NCBI GenBank assembly: GCA_012862575.1
Contig: BLSF01000020.1
Location: forward strand, 124,001 to 188,000
DNA: 64,000 bases
Direction of reading: 5' to 3'
Source: Parietichytrium sp. I65-24A
Lineage: Eukaryota > Sar > Bigyra > Thraustochytrida > Thraustochytriidae
Shown here: positions 19,028 to 30,082 of the stretch, one piece after another
Layout of the letters: every line of letters starts with the position of its first letter
Position numbering within the stretch: the first letter of the stretch is position 1
The notes under the pieces: generated by a model
What the model was told of the DNA's origin: nothing
The model's input: the letters and a program-made list of their open reading frames with translations, nothing else
Database searches by the model: none
Program-made: the position numbers and the translations under genes

Positions 19028-21109
19028 CGCGATGGCCGGTCAAAGTATAGGCACAACCTGATGCTTGTCCGCAACGAGAGGCTGAATCGAACCCAGTTCG
19101 TTTCTGAACCCTCAATTCTCAATGAACGTGCAAAAGAAAAGTCAGCCGACTGCTGGCAAGACAATGCAGCAAGGCGCTTGAGATAACCAAATCGCGATAT
19201 CCAACGACCGTGCTTCCTCCCAACACACAACGTTGGAAACACAAAAGCAGACCTCACCAAATTGCCAATTGCCAATTGCCAATCACCAATTGCCAATTGC
19301 CAATGCTGTCAACTTTCACTTGCCCTGAAAGAGTATCTCGATCAAATTTCGCACAACTCTTGCTCCCAAAGTTTCCAAATATCTCTCAATCCAACTAACT
19401 TTGCAACGATATTTTATATATATCCTTCAAACGACGAAACCACCGAGGTTAGGTATCTATGCGCTCACCAACCCAGACACTGTGGCAGGGATCAAGTGAT
19501 CCACCGTGCTTTTGACGACTGGGCAAAGTGGCGGGCGTACGGACTGTGGAAAAAAGTGTCCTCGATGCGGACCCTTGCTCCCCACTGTGGGAAAGTTGGC
19601 TCTTTTTCGAGTCACGTTCGCTGCCAGGTGGGGCGATAATTTCGGATATGCATTCGTATTTTCTAAATACAGCGGATAGTGAATGCCTACTTGTCGATAG
19701 GACCAAGATTGTATTCGCAAATATTTTGTGAAGGGGAAAAAATAAGTGAACCTGACCGATAGGTTAGGGTGTGATAAGAAGAATTTGAGTGTCCGTCCTA
19801 CAAACAATTGTTAGTCAGCACGGTAGTGCCTATTAGGAATAAAGAATCGAACGTGACTAAAAACGAAGACGCGAACATATTTTGTTCATTTTAGGTACTC
19901 TTAGTGAACTTAGTAAAGATGCGTTTCAGCAAAGAAAACAAAGAAAACAGCCATGTCAATTTACGCTTTATTCCAAGTCAGAACAGAACTCAGAATTCAG
20001 AATTCAGAAATTGATTCAGAATAATTCATACGGAAAAGCTTTGGAGCTTCATGAACAATAAGTAAAAGTACAAAAATTGTCGTTGATGATTTCAATTGAG
20101 CTCTTTGTACAACAAACGCACTACTCCAGGGTGCAGCCGGCGAAGGCAACTGCTCTTCGTGAACGTCCGAGCCGTCTACCAACGATGATGATCATTGACT
20201 GTGAAATCAGCTCACAAGTCTCAGAAGTCAGACTTCAGACCTCGGAGTTTACATTCGACAACTTTTCGCTCACGAGTAAACCATGAAGAGGCTAATTCAC
20301 CGGCGAAGGACAGTGTTTCGGCGGTGAATCAGCGGCGGGAATTGCACGGGATGCACGGGACGTCTATCTTTCTGACTCAGGAGTAGTATTGACAGTGAGT
20401 ACCGGCATGCGAGCAAAGCAAAGCAACGAAACCTCTCGCACTCAACAATCCACAGCCAAGAAGAGAAGAAGACTGCAGCGGGCTCCTTCTTGCAAAGAGG
20501 CATGAAAGTCATGAAAGGCATGCGACATCATCGCTCTTCCTGTGGATCCTGTGGCTCGCAGATGCCACAGATGCCACGCAAGCAAGCCGCATCCTGCTAC
20601 TCGCGTTCAGTAACTTACGTCTTGCAACAACATTGCAACTATTGCAACACACGTTTACTTTCAGACCAAGAGAGCAAGCAGGACGAGTAAAGGACTCGTA
20701 GGAGACTGAGCCTCTGAGGTCTCTGAGACTGACAGAGACGGCCCGACTGAGAGTGAGTCAGCGCAGCGCATAGTGCGCCCGCCTGCATACAGCTTAACAG
20801 CTTTTAGAAGTTGAAAGTTAAAGCTCTTCTCATCGACACTGGACAACTTTTCGCTTTTCACGCTTTTCGCTCATTCGCATGGGCGACGTGCATGCGCATG
20901 TACTCACAGTCAGTCCCGATCTTTGCTGTTCTGTGCGATTGGGGTGAAACGTTGTGGCACACGTCTTTGTACAGCGGGAGTTGTGAGTGAACGAGGACAA
21001 GGACAAGGAAGCAGGAAGCAGGAAGCAGGATCTTTCGGAGCTGGTCAGCGGCCCTGCACAGCAGACGTTTCGTGTGTTGAAAGGAAAGGGCAAAGGTTTC
21101 ATTGACAAG
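19028..21109. other. 2.1 kb divergent spacer with period-7 repeats
   Basis: It separates TOP1 (-) from the gene at 21110 (+). It holds an ATTGCCA heptamer array (19261-19302) and a CAGAATT-type heptamer array (19984-20011). No supported gene. The open frame leading into 21110 begins at GTG (20987) and is probably 5' UTR. Confidence 0.45.
19261..19302. repeat. ATTGCCA heptanucleotide array
   Basis: Six tandem 7-base units of ATTGCCA, one of them changed to ATCACCA. It lies about 235 bases upstream of the TOP1 start codon. Confidence 0.95.
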
Positions 21110-22675
21110 ATGGCGCTCTTTGATTTCGCGTACATGGGGCAGGATATGCTCGAGCAGCGCAAGGCTGCCAAGAAGAGCAAGAAGAGTGGCAAAGGGGCGG
21201 CAGGCAACGGAGAGCAAGTTGAGGAGGAAGAGGAGGAGGCACACCCTCTTGTGAAAAGCGAGGGCCCGCTTCCCATCGTGTTAGAGGGAGATGTCGGTGT
21301 GAACATTGGCAGCGACGATGGCGCCGGCTTGGTGGGGTGCGTGGACGTGGACGACGACGACGACGCGAGCACGATCTCAGAAGCATCGGAGGCGTCAACG
21401 AAGAGCGGGTCGTCATATCGTCAGAAAACCAAATCAGCTATGCGGAAATTAAGCGCTCTCTCCTTTTTAAAAGCGAAGAAAGAAGAATCGGCGGAGAAGG
21501 CTGCTCCGCCTCCGCGCGCTCCGTCGCCATCTAAAGTGGAGCTAAAAGCCAAAGCTGAATCAAGCGAGCTCTCAAATGCTCAGTACGAATCCATCAGTAT
21601 GCAAGAGTCTAATCAGCTGAGCCTTACGGCTTTTGAGAAAGGTTATGGGCCTCCATTCATGCTGCTAAAGTCGATGAACAGGGTTGATCGGGAGACCATC
21701 ATGAAGCTGCTCTTCATAAAGCGCAAATCGGAATTTTATAACGATGAGTTGGACTCATTTAACATCCTTTTTACAAAGATATTTGGGATTCGCGCTCGCA
21801 CAAACACTGCCCTACGTTCTGCAAGAGTTCTCAAGCAGGCTACTTGGATACACTCGGTGCTCAAGTGTGCTACTGCGCTGGAGCTAAGTACTCGCATGGT
21901 CATCAGCAGCGGGGATTGGAGATTGCCATCCAGAGTGACCGAACGCATGACTCACAAGCAAGCCCTGAAAGCCACAACCTCGGAGTTCCAGGGACGTAAC
22001 TCACAGCTCTTGTGGAAAGCCGAGAAGAGATTTTACACCAAGCTGCAGAAAAACATTGCGGCGCGTGTGGGCAAACGCGGCGCGGCTTACATTGAACGCT
22101 GGGTTCGCGAGAAAGCTGGCCCTGAATACGCGCATCTCTTTGAATCCCCTAAAAAAGCTGACAAGAGCGACACTGACCAAGACTCTGATGATGAGGAGCC
22201 TATTCACCCACAAATTTCGATGGACATCCAGTCCGCGCGAACAGGTTCTCGCGGCCGATCTGCGGAGGCGTTGGACGACTCCGAACTCCGCGAATTGGAA
22301 GATTCCTTTCACATCCCACAAATCGTGGCCAACATTGAGAAGGCCATGCCAGGGTTTGGCAGGTTTGTTGTTCTCGTGATCCTGACGTTTGCGCTCCGAG
22401 CAAAGGAGCAAGACGGCGAGTTTACCTTCACGAACAAGAAAGATATGGTCAAGAAGCTTGCGCTCGTAGGTGCCAAGGATGGCATCATTGGGCTCTCCCT
22501 TGGGATCCCGCTCGCCACGTTCGTGAACCCGTTCCTTGGGTTTCCTCTGATGTTTATGAGCCTGGTGAATCTTAGCATGGGAAGCACAGAGTTCAACATC
22601 ATCGAGCCCATCTGTATGATAATGCTGCATCAGCTGTTGCTAGCTTGCAATGGCACATCGGTGCACGATTTGTAG
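21110..22675 (+). CDS. Orphan 521-residue protein with hydrophobic C-terminus
   Basis: The first in-frame ATG is at 21110 (good context, AAGATGG); the frame extends upstream only to a GTG. Residues 1-150 are low complexity with acidic and Lys/Ser/Pro tracts. The central part, about 160-350, is soluble and helical (FLLKSMNRVDRETIMKLLF, TKIFGIRARTNTALRSAR). A second acidic linker follows near 340-360. The C-terminal 140 residues have hydrophobic stretches: GFGRFVVLVILTFALRA (about 414-430), GIIGLSLGIPLATFVNPF with PLMFMSLVNLSMG (about 456-490), and IEPICMIMLHQLLLAC. There is no signal peptide. I do not recognise the family. It may be a C-tail-anchored or hairpin membrane protein. Confidence 0.75.
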   Translation: MALFDFAYMGQDMLEQRKAAKKSKKSGKGAAGNGEQVEEEEEEAHPLVKSEGPLPIVLEGDVGVNIGSDDGAGLVGCVDVDDDDDASTISEASEASTKSGSSYRQKTKSAMRKLSALSFLKAKKEESAEKAAPPPRAPSPSKVELKAKAESSELSNAQYESISMQESNQLSLTAFEKGYGPPFMLLKSMNRVDRETIMKLLFIKRKSEFYNDELDSFNILFTKIFGIRARTNTALRSARVLKQATWIHSVLKCATALELSTRMVISSGDWRLPSRVTERMTHKQALKATTSEFQGRNSQLLWKAEKRFYTKLQKNIAARVGKRGAAYIERWVREKAGPEYAHLFESPKKADKSDTDQDSDDEEPIHPQISMDIQSARTGSRGRSAEALDDSELRELEDSFHIPQIVANIEKAMPGFGRFVVLVILTFALRAKEQDGEFTFTNKKDMVKKLALVGAKDGIIGLSLGIPLATFVNPFLGFPLMFMSLVNLSMGSTEFNIIEPICMIMLHQLLLACNGTSVHDL

Positions 22676-24651
22676 ATAGAACCATGAGAGCAAAAAATTC
22701 AAAACGCTGAACAACATAGATGTCAATTTCAAATCTCTCTTTTCCTCCCGGCTCGAACATGAAAGCAGCACCAGCGCCGGAATCCAATTTGGGCCGTGCA
22801 AATGTCCCTCTGCTTTCCCCTTCTCATATTCCGTCCAACAGTGGAGACCTGAAGGCGTTGTGGGCAGACCAGGGTGCACTTGTTGTGTTCTGTGCACTAT
22901 TCGAAATTCAGTATTCAGACTCCAGAGTTCCCTATCCTCCGCAGCGGCGAACAAGTTTGTCCATCCAAAGAATATCCAAACTCTCCTGTGATACTTATGA
23001 GAGCGAAGTTTACGTACTACTGCAAAATTGCGCCACTTGGCGTAAGGTACAGCTTTTCGTTCTCCGAGGAGAAGCCAGCAATGTAGCCGTTTGAAGCTTC
23101 TGATCCAGTCGCATGATCGCAGCTGGCTGGAGAGACAGCTCGGTGCTTACTTTACTGCTAGCAAAGCATCACCGCCCCCATTTGGCTCAACGGTGGTCGA
23201 AGCTGTGTCCATGCCGCTGCAGCACTCACACCAGCAAAAAGCAAATGTACCAGTGCCCATCACCACCTTCAAGGTCACCTTCACCTTCACTTTCAACCAC
23301 ATCCACATCCACATCCACAACCACACCAGCCCCATCCTTCGCCAGGCAGGTGGCGGCACTTGAACTCGCAACGGCTACCTCGAACTAACACTGCAAACTG
23401 CAAACTGCAGCTAGTAGACAACTCGTAGTTGGCAACTGACTCAACTACCCTCCCTTCGCTCGAGTTATGAGTTATCTCGAGTTGCGTAGACCCTTTAGGT
23501 GTCGGGGGGCATGTTTTCGCCCTTTTTATGCCAACCCCGATGCGCCACGCATGCCGCGATGTGCGATGTGCGATGTGCGACGTGTGATGTGCGAGTGGCG
23601 TGAAAGAGGAGGAGGAGGAGGAGGTGCAGAGGCGCCAAGTCGCCAAGGGTTAAGAGCGAATTCAGGAAAATATGGAATAGAATAGAGAATACAGGATGGA
23701 TGCTTTGCTCGGAGTAGAAACAGTCGACGGATCGATCGCCTCTTGCAAGACGTGGCGCTGTATTGTGATGTTTGTTCAAGTCAAAATGAATGAATGAATG
23801 AATGAAAGCTAAAAAAAAAAGAATGCATGAATGAGTGTAGATACACCAACCACAAGCCCACCCACCCCGGTTGAGGCGAGTTTGATGTTTTACTGCGATC
23901 AAGTGGTTTGACTGCCGAGACTTCCGACCTTTCCCGGGGCGACTGCGTGCATGGTAAGCATGCACGTACGAGTGCGGAGAGTTCGAGTGAACGTTGGGAG
24001 AGTTGGGACCGTGGACACGAATGGCATCCATCTATCCCATCTATCCATCTACCCATCCATGGACCCACCGCATTGTCCCGTAGCGCCTGCGCGCAAGTGC
24101 GAGCGTCGGCACTGACCGCGAGTAACAAGGAGCATAAGATCGAACAACCAACCAGTCGGAAATGTGACGACCCGCTCAGTGGATGCACGAAAAAGTTCGT
24201 CAACCATGGCGCATTTTTTGACCATTTGGGTACAATCTTCCGTTCGGCGGAATGGCCCAAGGCGTTCAAAGCTCTCTATCCCCTCCGCTAGAAGCTCGTT
24301 TCCGTGCCGTAGCCCCCGTCACCCCGGTATCAAAATCGCAAGGGGAGGGAGGAGGTGTTCTTTCGGCCTCTTGCCATTTTGGCAGTGAATGTAGTGAATG
24401 TGCCATTTCAAGAACGCTCCCACGTCGGACGCTTTTCTTCAACGATGCGCGCTGAGGAATGACAGATAAGAGATGAGCGACGTGTTGGCTACGCTGGTTG
24501 TGCATTTCTGCGCTGCTCAAAAAGACTCTACTAGCTAGGTCGCAATTGTAAATTACAGTGACTAACTACTTTTGATAGTCTCCGAGGTGGGAAGATTTTC
24601 ATCTTTTTTTGCATCCTCCTCTTTGTGGACGGCTTACGATGGCCAAGGCGG

Positions 24652-24686
24652 CTCAGTGCTCAGTGGTCAGTGCTCAGTGCTCAGTA
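24652..24686. repeat. CTCAGTG heptanucleotide array
   Basis: Five consecutive 7-base units of CTCAGTG with single-base changes in two units. Confidence 0.9.
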
Positions 24687-25100
24687 CCAGCACAGCCAAA
24701 GACGCTGAAGGCTCGACGATTGCATAGCAGTCGCAGCTGGCAAAAAATGTTGTTCCAGCTGTGCTCTGCACTCCGCAAGTGGGCATTTGCTGCGAACACT
24801 TGACACGCGAAATTTGATCCGTTTGGGTCTTAGAGCGCTGTAACGTGCCCTCCTCGGAGGTGCTGTTCATGGTTTCTGAATTCTGATGAGATGAAGGAAA
24901 GGGGCAACAACAAAAGGTGGCACTGCTAGGCGCCAGCGCACGAGAAATCCGAAGCTGTGACATCGATTGGTCCATCCACTCAACTCTGGACCTACGCTCT
25001 GGCAGGCGCTTTTGCATTTTTGCATTCTTGCATCGGCGACTTGTTAAAGTGGAGTCCGAAGGCAGAGCTGAGAACAGAGGAAAGAAAACCCAAAACGCAA

Positions 25101-25159
25101 TCTTTCATCTTTCATCTTTCATCTTTCATCTTTCATCTTTCATCTTTCATCTTTCATCT
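25101..25159. repeat. TTTCATC heptanucleotide array
   Basis: About eight perfect 7-base units of TTTCATC, located roughly 270 bases upstream of the RING-protein start codon. Confidence 0.95.
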
Positions 25160-25426
25160 GTCCTCCATCAGCTCTCTCAGCGCTTTTGTTTGCATTGCAG
25201 ACAAACAAACAAACCCATAAGCGACGAGGGCTAACCACAGGAGTACAGTCGAGATTTGCGTCGTCTGACCTCCTCGTCGAATCTGGAGCCAGCAGACAGG
25301 ACCGGCAAAGCCAAAACTCGCAAGCAACAAGTTCAGGCCGCTTGTAACTCCGAGAGTGTGAGTCGAGCAAAGTGTCAGAGCTGACGCCAAGTGCCTGGCT
25401 GTACACCAGCGCGGCACGCGGGAACA

Positions 25427-26455
25427 ATGCGGACTGTTTCGGAACCTAACGCGTCTCTGCGCGTGACCGTGGGTCCGTGGATGTGCTTTACGGCACAGGA
25501 CAAGCGGCCACGGTCAGTGCGCTCTGCGGCGGCATCACCAGACACCAAAAAGAAGGTCAAGTTTGTCATCCCTGGCTTGGAGTCGCGGTCCCCGCTCACT
25601 CCCCGGCAGAGTTTTCCGAAGCTTGATTCAGAGCTCAACGCGAGGCTCGATGCAGTGGACCTCGGATCTCCGATGAAACCTTCAAGAAAGGAAAAATCCG
25701 CCAAAGCTTCGCCGCGGATGTCCATCTGTGGCAAGATTTTGATGGATGCCCAGCAGAATGCGATTCGTGCCGCAACGCCGAAGAGCTCCCCCAAGGTGGT
25801 GCCAGGGAGGGCGGCGGGTCAACAAGAAGAGCTTCGCGATAGCTTGACTTGCTCCATCTGCTTGGACCTCTTTCATCGGCCATGCACGCTCATGTGTGGC
25901 CACTCGTTCTGCAGGGGCTGCATCATCAACCACGACCTTGCGGCAAAGGCCCAGGCTAGAAGCTGTGGACAGAAAGGCGGGCGCCCCTGCCCAGCTTGCC
26001 GTGAGCCTACAGTCTCCTCTGCTCATCTCAAAGAGAGCATCGCACTCAAGACTTTGCTGCAAACTTACTTTCCTCAGCACGTCGCCAAATGCGAGACGCT
26101 GAGTGTGCTGAAAGGGAAAAAGATCTGGATTTCGTTCCTGGAGTCTCGAAAGAAACTCATCAAGTTTCGCGACGAGCGCGACGCGCTCAAGGACGAGATC
26201 GCTGAGCTCCAGGAGCAGCTCTCTGCGAAGAAGAAGGCTCACGCCGAGGCTGCGCAGGCGTGCGAGAAGGAGCTGCTGGTGGCCAAGTCTTTGAAGGAGA
26301 TGATGGACTACAACGTTTACGCGCCACTGTCGCTCCACGAGAAGCGGTCTTTGGCTGCGCTTTCGCACGCTAGGAACCCAATTCCTGCTCTTGACGAGGC
26401 CATCAATGAGTTGGAGGAGGAGGCCGATGGGTCGGCAAAGCCCAAGAGGGCATAG
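25427..26455 (+). CDS. RING-finger coiled-coil protein, likely E3 ligase
   Basis: A 342-residue protein from the ATG at 25427 (the frame opens 12 codons earlier at GTG). Residues 1-135 are basic and low complexity. The C3HC4 RING lies at about 143-200: CSICLDLF, then CGHSFCRGC, then CPAC, with a longer than usual insertion of about 25 residues between CRGC and CPAC. A helical coiled coil follows (about 240-295, KFRDERDALKDEIAELQEQL). RINGs of this kind recruit E2 enzymes for ubiquitin transfer. The family within RING proteins cannot be told, because no B-box, SPRY or other second domain is present. The long insertion between zinc-binding pairs is worth noting. Confidence 0.88.
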   Translation: MRTVSEPNASLRVTVGPWMCFTAQDKRPRSVRSAAASPDTKKKVKFVIPGLESRSPLTPRQSFPKLDSELNARLDAVDLGSPMKPSRKEKSAKASPRMSICGKILMDAQQNAIRAATPKSSPKVVPGRAAGQQEELRDSLTCSICLDLFHRPCTLMCGHSFCRGCIINHDLAAKAQARSCGQKGGRPCPACREPTVSSAHLKESIALKTLLQTYFPQHVAKCETLSVLKGKKIWISFLESRKKLIKFRDERDALKDEIAELQEQLSAKKKAHAEAAQACEKELLVAKSLKEMMDYNVYAPLSLHEKRSLAALSHARNPIPALDEAINELEEEADGSAKPKRA

Positions 26456-27009
26456 GTTCCATGCCCGCCAATGAAATGAAAATGTGTACTGCAAATGATT
26501 TGCAGGGGCCGCGGGTGCTCGCGCCGCCGCCCTTTGCTTTGTGTCTGTGTGTATGTTGATAATGCTCACTGTGCTGTCATAAGAAAATGTTGCTGCGGAT
26601 TTGCGGCTGCTGAATTTTGAAATTTTCACCTGGTCGTGGGGCAAGACAATAGCTGCGCCACAATTTGACAATAAAATAATTTCATCAACCACTTTATTTG
26701 CTATGAATGATTTGCCTTCTTCCGCTCCATCCTCGCTCGAGACAAACAAAATGAGAAAACAGAAGGAAGAGACCAAACACAAAAGTGCTCTTTCGCTCTG
26801 CTCGGTTGCAAGGCGCTGAGGGCCGCCTGTTCTCGAAGCCGGTGGCAAATTCACGCTGCCCCACCCGGCGACTTGCGATCCACAACCAGCAACCAACAGC
26901 ATCGAATCAAAGGCCTCCAGAAGAAACTCGCGAAAGATCGTCAGCAATGCGTGCGCGCGCATGACCCATGGCCCATTGCCCATTGCTCATTGTCCACAGC
27001 TCGTCGCGC

Positions 27010-27054
27010 AATCCAACGCAGTCCAACGCAATCCAACGCAGCCCAACGCAGTCC
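27010..27054. repeat. CAACGCARTC decamer array
   Basis: Four to five 10-base units of the form CAACGCAGTC or CAACGCAATC. Confidence 0.85.
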
Positions 27055-27114
27055 GCCATCCCTTTGAAGCGTGCAACATGCCATCCCAACCGCGGTTTCG
27101 AGCACCAACCCCAA

Positions 27115-27192
27115 GTCATCACCATCATCATCATCATCATCATCATCATCTTCTGATCGATCAATCAATCAATCAATCAATCGATCGATCGA
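27115..27192. repeat. Compound ATC/AATC/ATCG microsatellite
   Basis: A run of ATC trinucleotides changes into AATC and then ATCG tetranucleotides in one continuous stretch just beyond the 3' end of the small mitochondrial-type gene. Confidence 0.9.
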
Positions 27193-27222
27193 TATCAACC
27201 AAAGACCTGAGACCTAAGACGT

Positions 27223-27627
27223 CTATCTGCGTGCAGACGGCTTTAGTTCGGGCCCGATCGTCGTCTTCTCCCGCTGCTGGTCCTTGTGCTCGTGGTACAT
27301 GAGGTACGCTATGTACCCTCCGAAGAACACCCACACTGCGCCGACGATCTTGAGCGTGGACGCCTTCGTTGGGTCCAGCAGCAGCTCAGGATTCGCCAGC
27401 GCGAACAACGAGGTGCCCGTCGCCACCGCCTTCGGGGCCTCGTGCCGCAGCGGACCGTCCCCGGCGCGTACCTTTCGCGAGGACACTTTGGCCGACTCCG
27501 CCGATGCCGATCCCGATCCCGATGCCGATGATGATGGAGATGTTGGAGATGATGGAGATGGAGATGGCTTGCCGGTGCTGAGTGCGCGGCGGGCACACGC
27601 CGCTGCGGTTGCGCGTACGCGGAACAT
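27223..27627 (-). CDS. Small single-span protein with mitochondrial-type presequence
   Basis: A 134-residue protein from the ATG at 27627. The N-terminus MFRVRATAAACARRALSTG is Arg/Ala-rich without acidic residues, a good mitochondrial presequence with a plausible cleavage near RRAL-ST. A Ser/Pro/Gly-rich linker follows, then one hydrophobic span at about residues 93-111 (KIVGAVWVFFGGYIAYLMY) and a charged tail. The design resembles accessory subunits or assembly factors of respiratory complexes, but I cannot name one. It shares a 203-base divergent promoter region with the gene at 27831. Confidence 0.6.
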   Translation of the reverse strand: MFRVRATAAACARRALSTGKPSPSPSSPTSPSSSASGSGSASAESAKVSSRKVRAGDGPLRHEAPKAVATGTSLFALANPELLLDPTKASTLKIVGAVWVFFGGYIAYLMYHEHKDQQREKTTIGPELKPSARR

Positions 27628-27830
27628 TCCGGGATCGTTGCTCGCTGAGGAGGAGGCTTGACTGAGCTGCGAGGTTTCTATGTACTAGAACGATCGCACA
27701 TCAGTCGTCAATGTGCCAAGAGACACCGAGACATCGAGACACCAAGACACCAAGACACCGAGAGAGCTGAACGAAGGAACGAAGGAACGAAGGAACAGGT
27801 CGTTGGCGTGAGCGTGAGCGTGTGCGTGCG

Positions 27831-28184
27831 ATGATGGAAGGCGGAGTAACTGCAGGGTCAAATGATCTTCGCGATCTGATGCTCAAGCCGCGTGAGTCTC
27901 TGACGGATGATGAGAAACAGCGTCTGCAGAGCGCGGCTCGGCTCCAGAGCGCCAAAGAAGAGCGCCTCACGCAGCTGTTGGGCGCCGGCGACGTTCGCGG
28001 GCTGGCGCTGATGAAGAGCATCTCGCAGCAGACTTTCGATGAGGCCGTGCGAGAGAACATGGAGGACCTCGGCATGACGCAGCAGGAGGCGCTGGATGAT
28101 GCCATCGAGCAGTTTCACAAGCAGGGCGTGCAAGAGGAGCAGCTTCAGTCCATGGCGAGAGAGAGCAAGACTGACAATCTATGA
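27831..28184 (+). CDS. Stand-alone ARMC6 N-terminal-like protein
   Basis: A 117-residue acidic helical protein from the ATG at 27831. Residues about 65-102 contain SISQQTFDEAVRENMEDLG followed by QQEALDDAIEQFHKQGV. This closely matches the N-terminal segment of ARMC6, from memory QETFDAAVRENIEEF...EAV.EAVEQFESQGVD. ARMC6 then continues with armadillo repeats, which are absent here: the frame closes at TGA and no armadillo-like frame follows before the gap at 29682. No splice donor is evident near the end. So this is either a genuine short homologue or a truncated gene. The last 16 codons are duplicated in tandem immediately downstream. Function of the segment is not known. Confidence 0.7.
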   Translation: MMEGGVTAGSNDLRDLMLKPRESLTDDEKQRLQSAARLQSAKEERLTQLLGAGDVRGLALMKSISQQTFDEAVRENMEDLGMTQQEALDDAIEQFHKQGVQEEQLQSMARESKTDNL

Positions 28185-28237
28185 CACGAGCTTCAGTCCG
28201 TGGCGAGAGAGAGCAAGACTGACAATCTGTGACACGA
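28142..28237 (+). repeat. 48-bp tandem duplication across a stop codon
   Basis: Two adjacent 48-base copies (28142-28189 and 28190-28237) differ at two positions, both A to G. The unit carries the last 14 codons of the ARMC6-like gene, its TGA and some bases beyond. Because 48 is a multiple of three, the second copy stays in frame and ends with its own TGA at 28230-28232. Confidence 0.95.
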
Positions 28238-29681
28238 CTGCCGGCGATGCAAGCTTTTGGCAGCCGGCTTGAGAGCTGCATGGATGGATCATCCGCTGAT
28301 TTCTGTGGCAGTAAGCAACTGCGGCGCTGGAAAAGAGGGCTGCGCGGCTGCCTCGAAACTGTTATTGGGGCATTTTTAGTCTGTTATTACCTTCGCAACC
28401 TGAATGTGTTAGAATGAAAATGAAAAAGAATCTCTTCGATACTTGCCTGCTTCCATGTAGATTGGATAGGTCATCAGTTGGCCGATATCAGTTCCTTCAT
28501 GACTCGCAAGTTCTTCACAGCGCAAAAGGTACCAGACGCGTGTGTGCCCGCGGCGCGCCTCGTCGTATAAAGCATAAAGCTTTGCACTGTGAAGACAATG
28601 ACTCACCGATGCACCACAAAGTCTTCGTTGGAATCGCCAATTCATGATCTGCACAGTTTGAAAGACGTAGCGTCCCAATGTTTCCCAATCCCGTTTTCGC
28701 TCGGCTCACTGGGCGACGAAGACTTTTCATTCTCTTTGAAACACGGGCATCGAGAAGCAAGGCTGAGACACACCGGCCAGGGAACGTATTTCGGAATCCT
28801 TTGTGTATTTGTTCTCTCAATCACAAAAACAACTAGAGAGCTAGAGATAAGCAGCCCAGATCGACTGCCCAGTCCATTGCTCAACGAGCCATGACTGCTG
28901 TATTTCCACGAAAGAGTAGTGCATACTCTCGCATTCCGCCCTTGCTGTTGATCTTTATATAATCTATAATTGCTTTGCCAGCTTGCTTCTTTCTGGAGAT
29001 ATCCGGGTTCTCAATCGAGAACCCCACCGAGACAATTGGCGCAGAACCCAAATTTCAAAACGCGTCTTCTGAAAGCTGGGAATTCTGGGAATTCTGAATT
29101 CTGAGTTCTGATCATTGTTGGTTCCTGGAACTTGAAAAACGAACACCCGGGTTCTTCGCAAAGAACCAAGATTCGAGTGGAGGCGGAGAACCCTCACGAC
29201 TCCCTCTTCTTCTTCACCCATCATGCATCATGTCGTCGTGAGACTTCTCCCTAGAAGCCGCACTAGGATACGATGGCACACTTTCCATTCCCCACACAAG
29301 AGTCAAAGCACTGGTGGAGCCCGGCCTTTGGATACTATCGTTTTACCTATTTTCGGTTATCAGCCTCCAGCCTCTCCAGTGTGGGAGGCGGAAATTATTC
29401 AGGCGGAGCTTCTCAGGGCCTCGGCCTCCGCCTCACAAGCTTTTCGGAAAGTTTTCTTTCCCTTTCACCGCCCAACACTACAGTCGCAGCTACTCCACAG
29501 TAGTACCCCTCTGGCGGAAGAATTTGTGTCGTAGCAGGCCTATATGTCGGGACTACCATCCCTTCTCACACCCCACCTTACCCGAATCGGTACCTAAAGC
29601 TTAGTACTCGTAAGTCCCACTTTCATCCTACCATCCTGCGGGAGTACATAGACCTCTACCACCTTAAACTCTAGCACTCCA
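28238..29681. other. Spacer before the assembly gap
   Basis: About 1.4 kb without a supported gene. GAATTCT-type repeats of period 7 and 9 lie near 29079-29110. The last 80 bases on the minus strand keep an open frame into the gap that reads VLPQDGRMKVGLTSTKL before its stop. This could be the 3' end of a coding or repeat element hidden in the gap, but it is too short to name. Confidence 0.35.
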
Positions 29682-30034
29682 NNNNNNNNNNNNNNNNNNN
29701 NNNNNNNNNNNNNNNNNNNNNNNNNNNNNNNNNNNNNNNNNNNNNNNNNNNNNNNNNNNNNNNNNNNNNNNNNNNNNNNNNNNNNNNNNNNNNNNNNNNN
29801 NNNNNNNNNNNNNNNNNNNNNNNNNNNNNNNNNNNNNNNNNNNNNNNNNNNNNNNNNNNNNNNNNNNNNNNNNNNNNNNNNNNNNNNNNNNNNNNNNNNN
29901 NNNNNNNNNNNNNNNNNNNNNNNNNNNNNNNNNNNNNNNNNNNNNNNNNNNNNNNNNNNNNNNNNNNNNNNNNNNNNNNNNNNNNNNNNNNNNNNNNNNN
30001 NNNNNNNNNNNNNNNNNNNNNNNNNNNNNNNNNN
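29682..30034. other. Assembly gap (353 N)
   Basis: A run of N. It abuts a dense microsatellite on the right, which probably caused the gap. Confidence 1.
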
Positions 30035-30082
30035 ACGGACGGACGGACGGACGGACGGACGGACGGACGGACGGACGACGAC

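Larger units (their letters stand above)
22676..25426. other. 2.75 kb gene-poor spacer, repeat-rich
   Basis: The longest apparently gene-free stretch. It holds CACATC repeats (about 23295-23330), an ATGA run (about 23785-23807), a CTCAGTG heptamer array (24652-24686) and a TTTCATC heptamer array (25101-25159). Several open frames up to 178 codons exist on both strands, but none has a domain or credible composition. Confidence 0.45.
26456..27222. other. Convergent spacer with repeats
   Basis: 767 bases between converging stops. It contains a 10-base CAACGCARTC array (about 27010-27054) and an (ATC)n, (AATC)n, (ATCG)n compound microsatellite (about 27115-27192). No gene is seen. The long antisense frame crossing 25682-26983 is a shadow of the RING gene. 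Confidence 0.5.

Noticed and set aside
25682-26983. 433-codon minus-strand frame opposite the RING gene
   Set aside because: It overlaps the RING gene almost entirely; its protein is a shuffled Arg/Leu/Ala-rich mirror, starts at a non-conserved point and has no domain.
28238-29681. Armadillo-repeat exons that would complete the ARMC6-like gene
   Set aside because: I looked for helical Leu-rich frames and splice sites downstream and found none before the gap.
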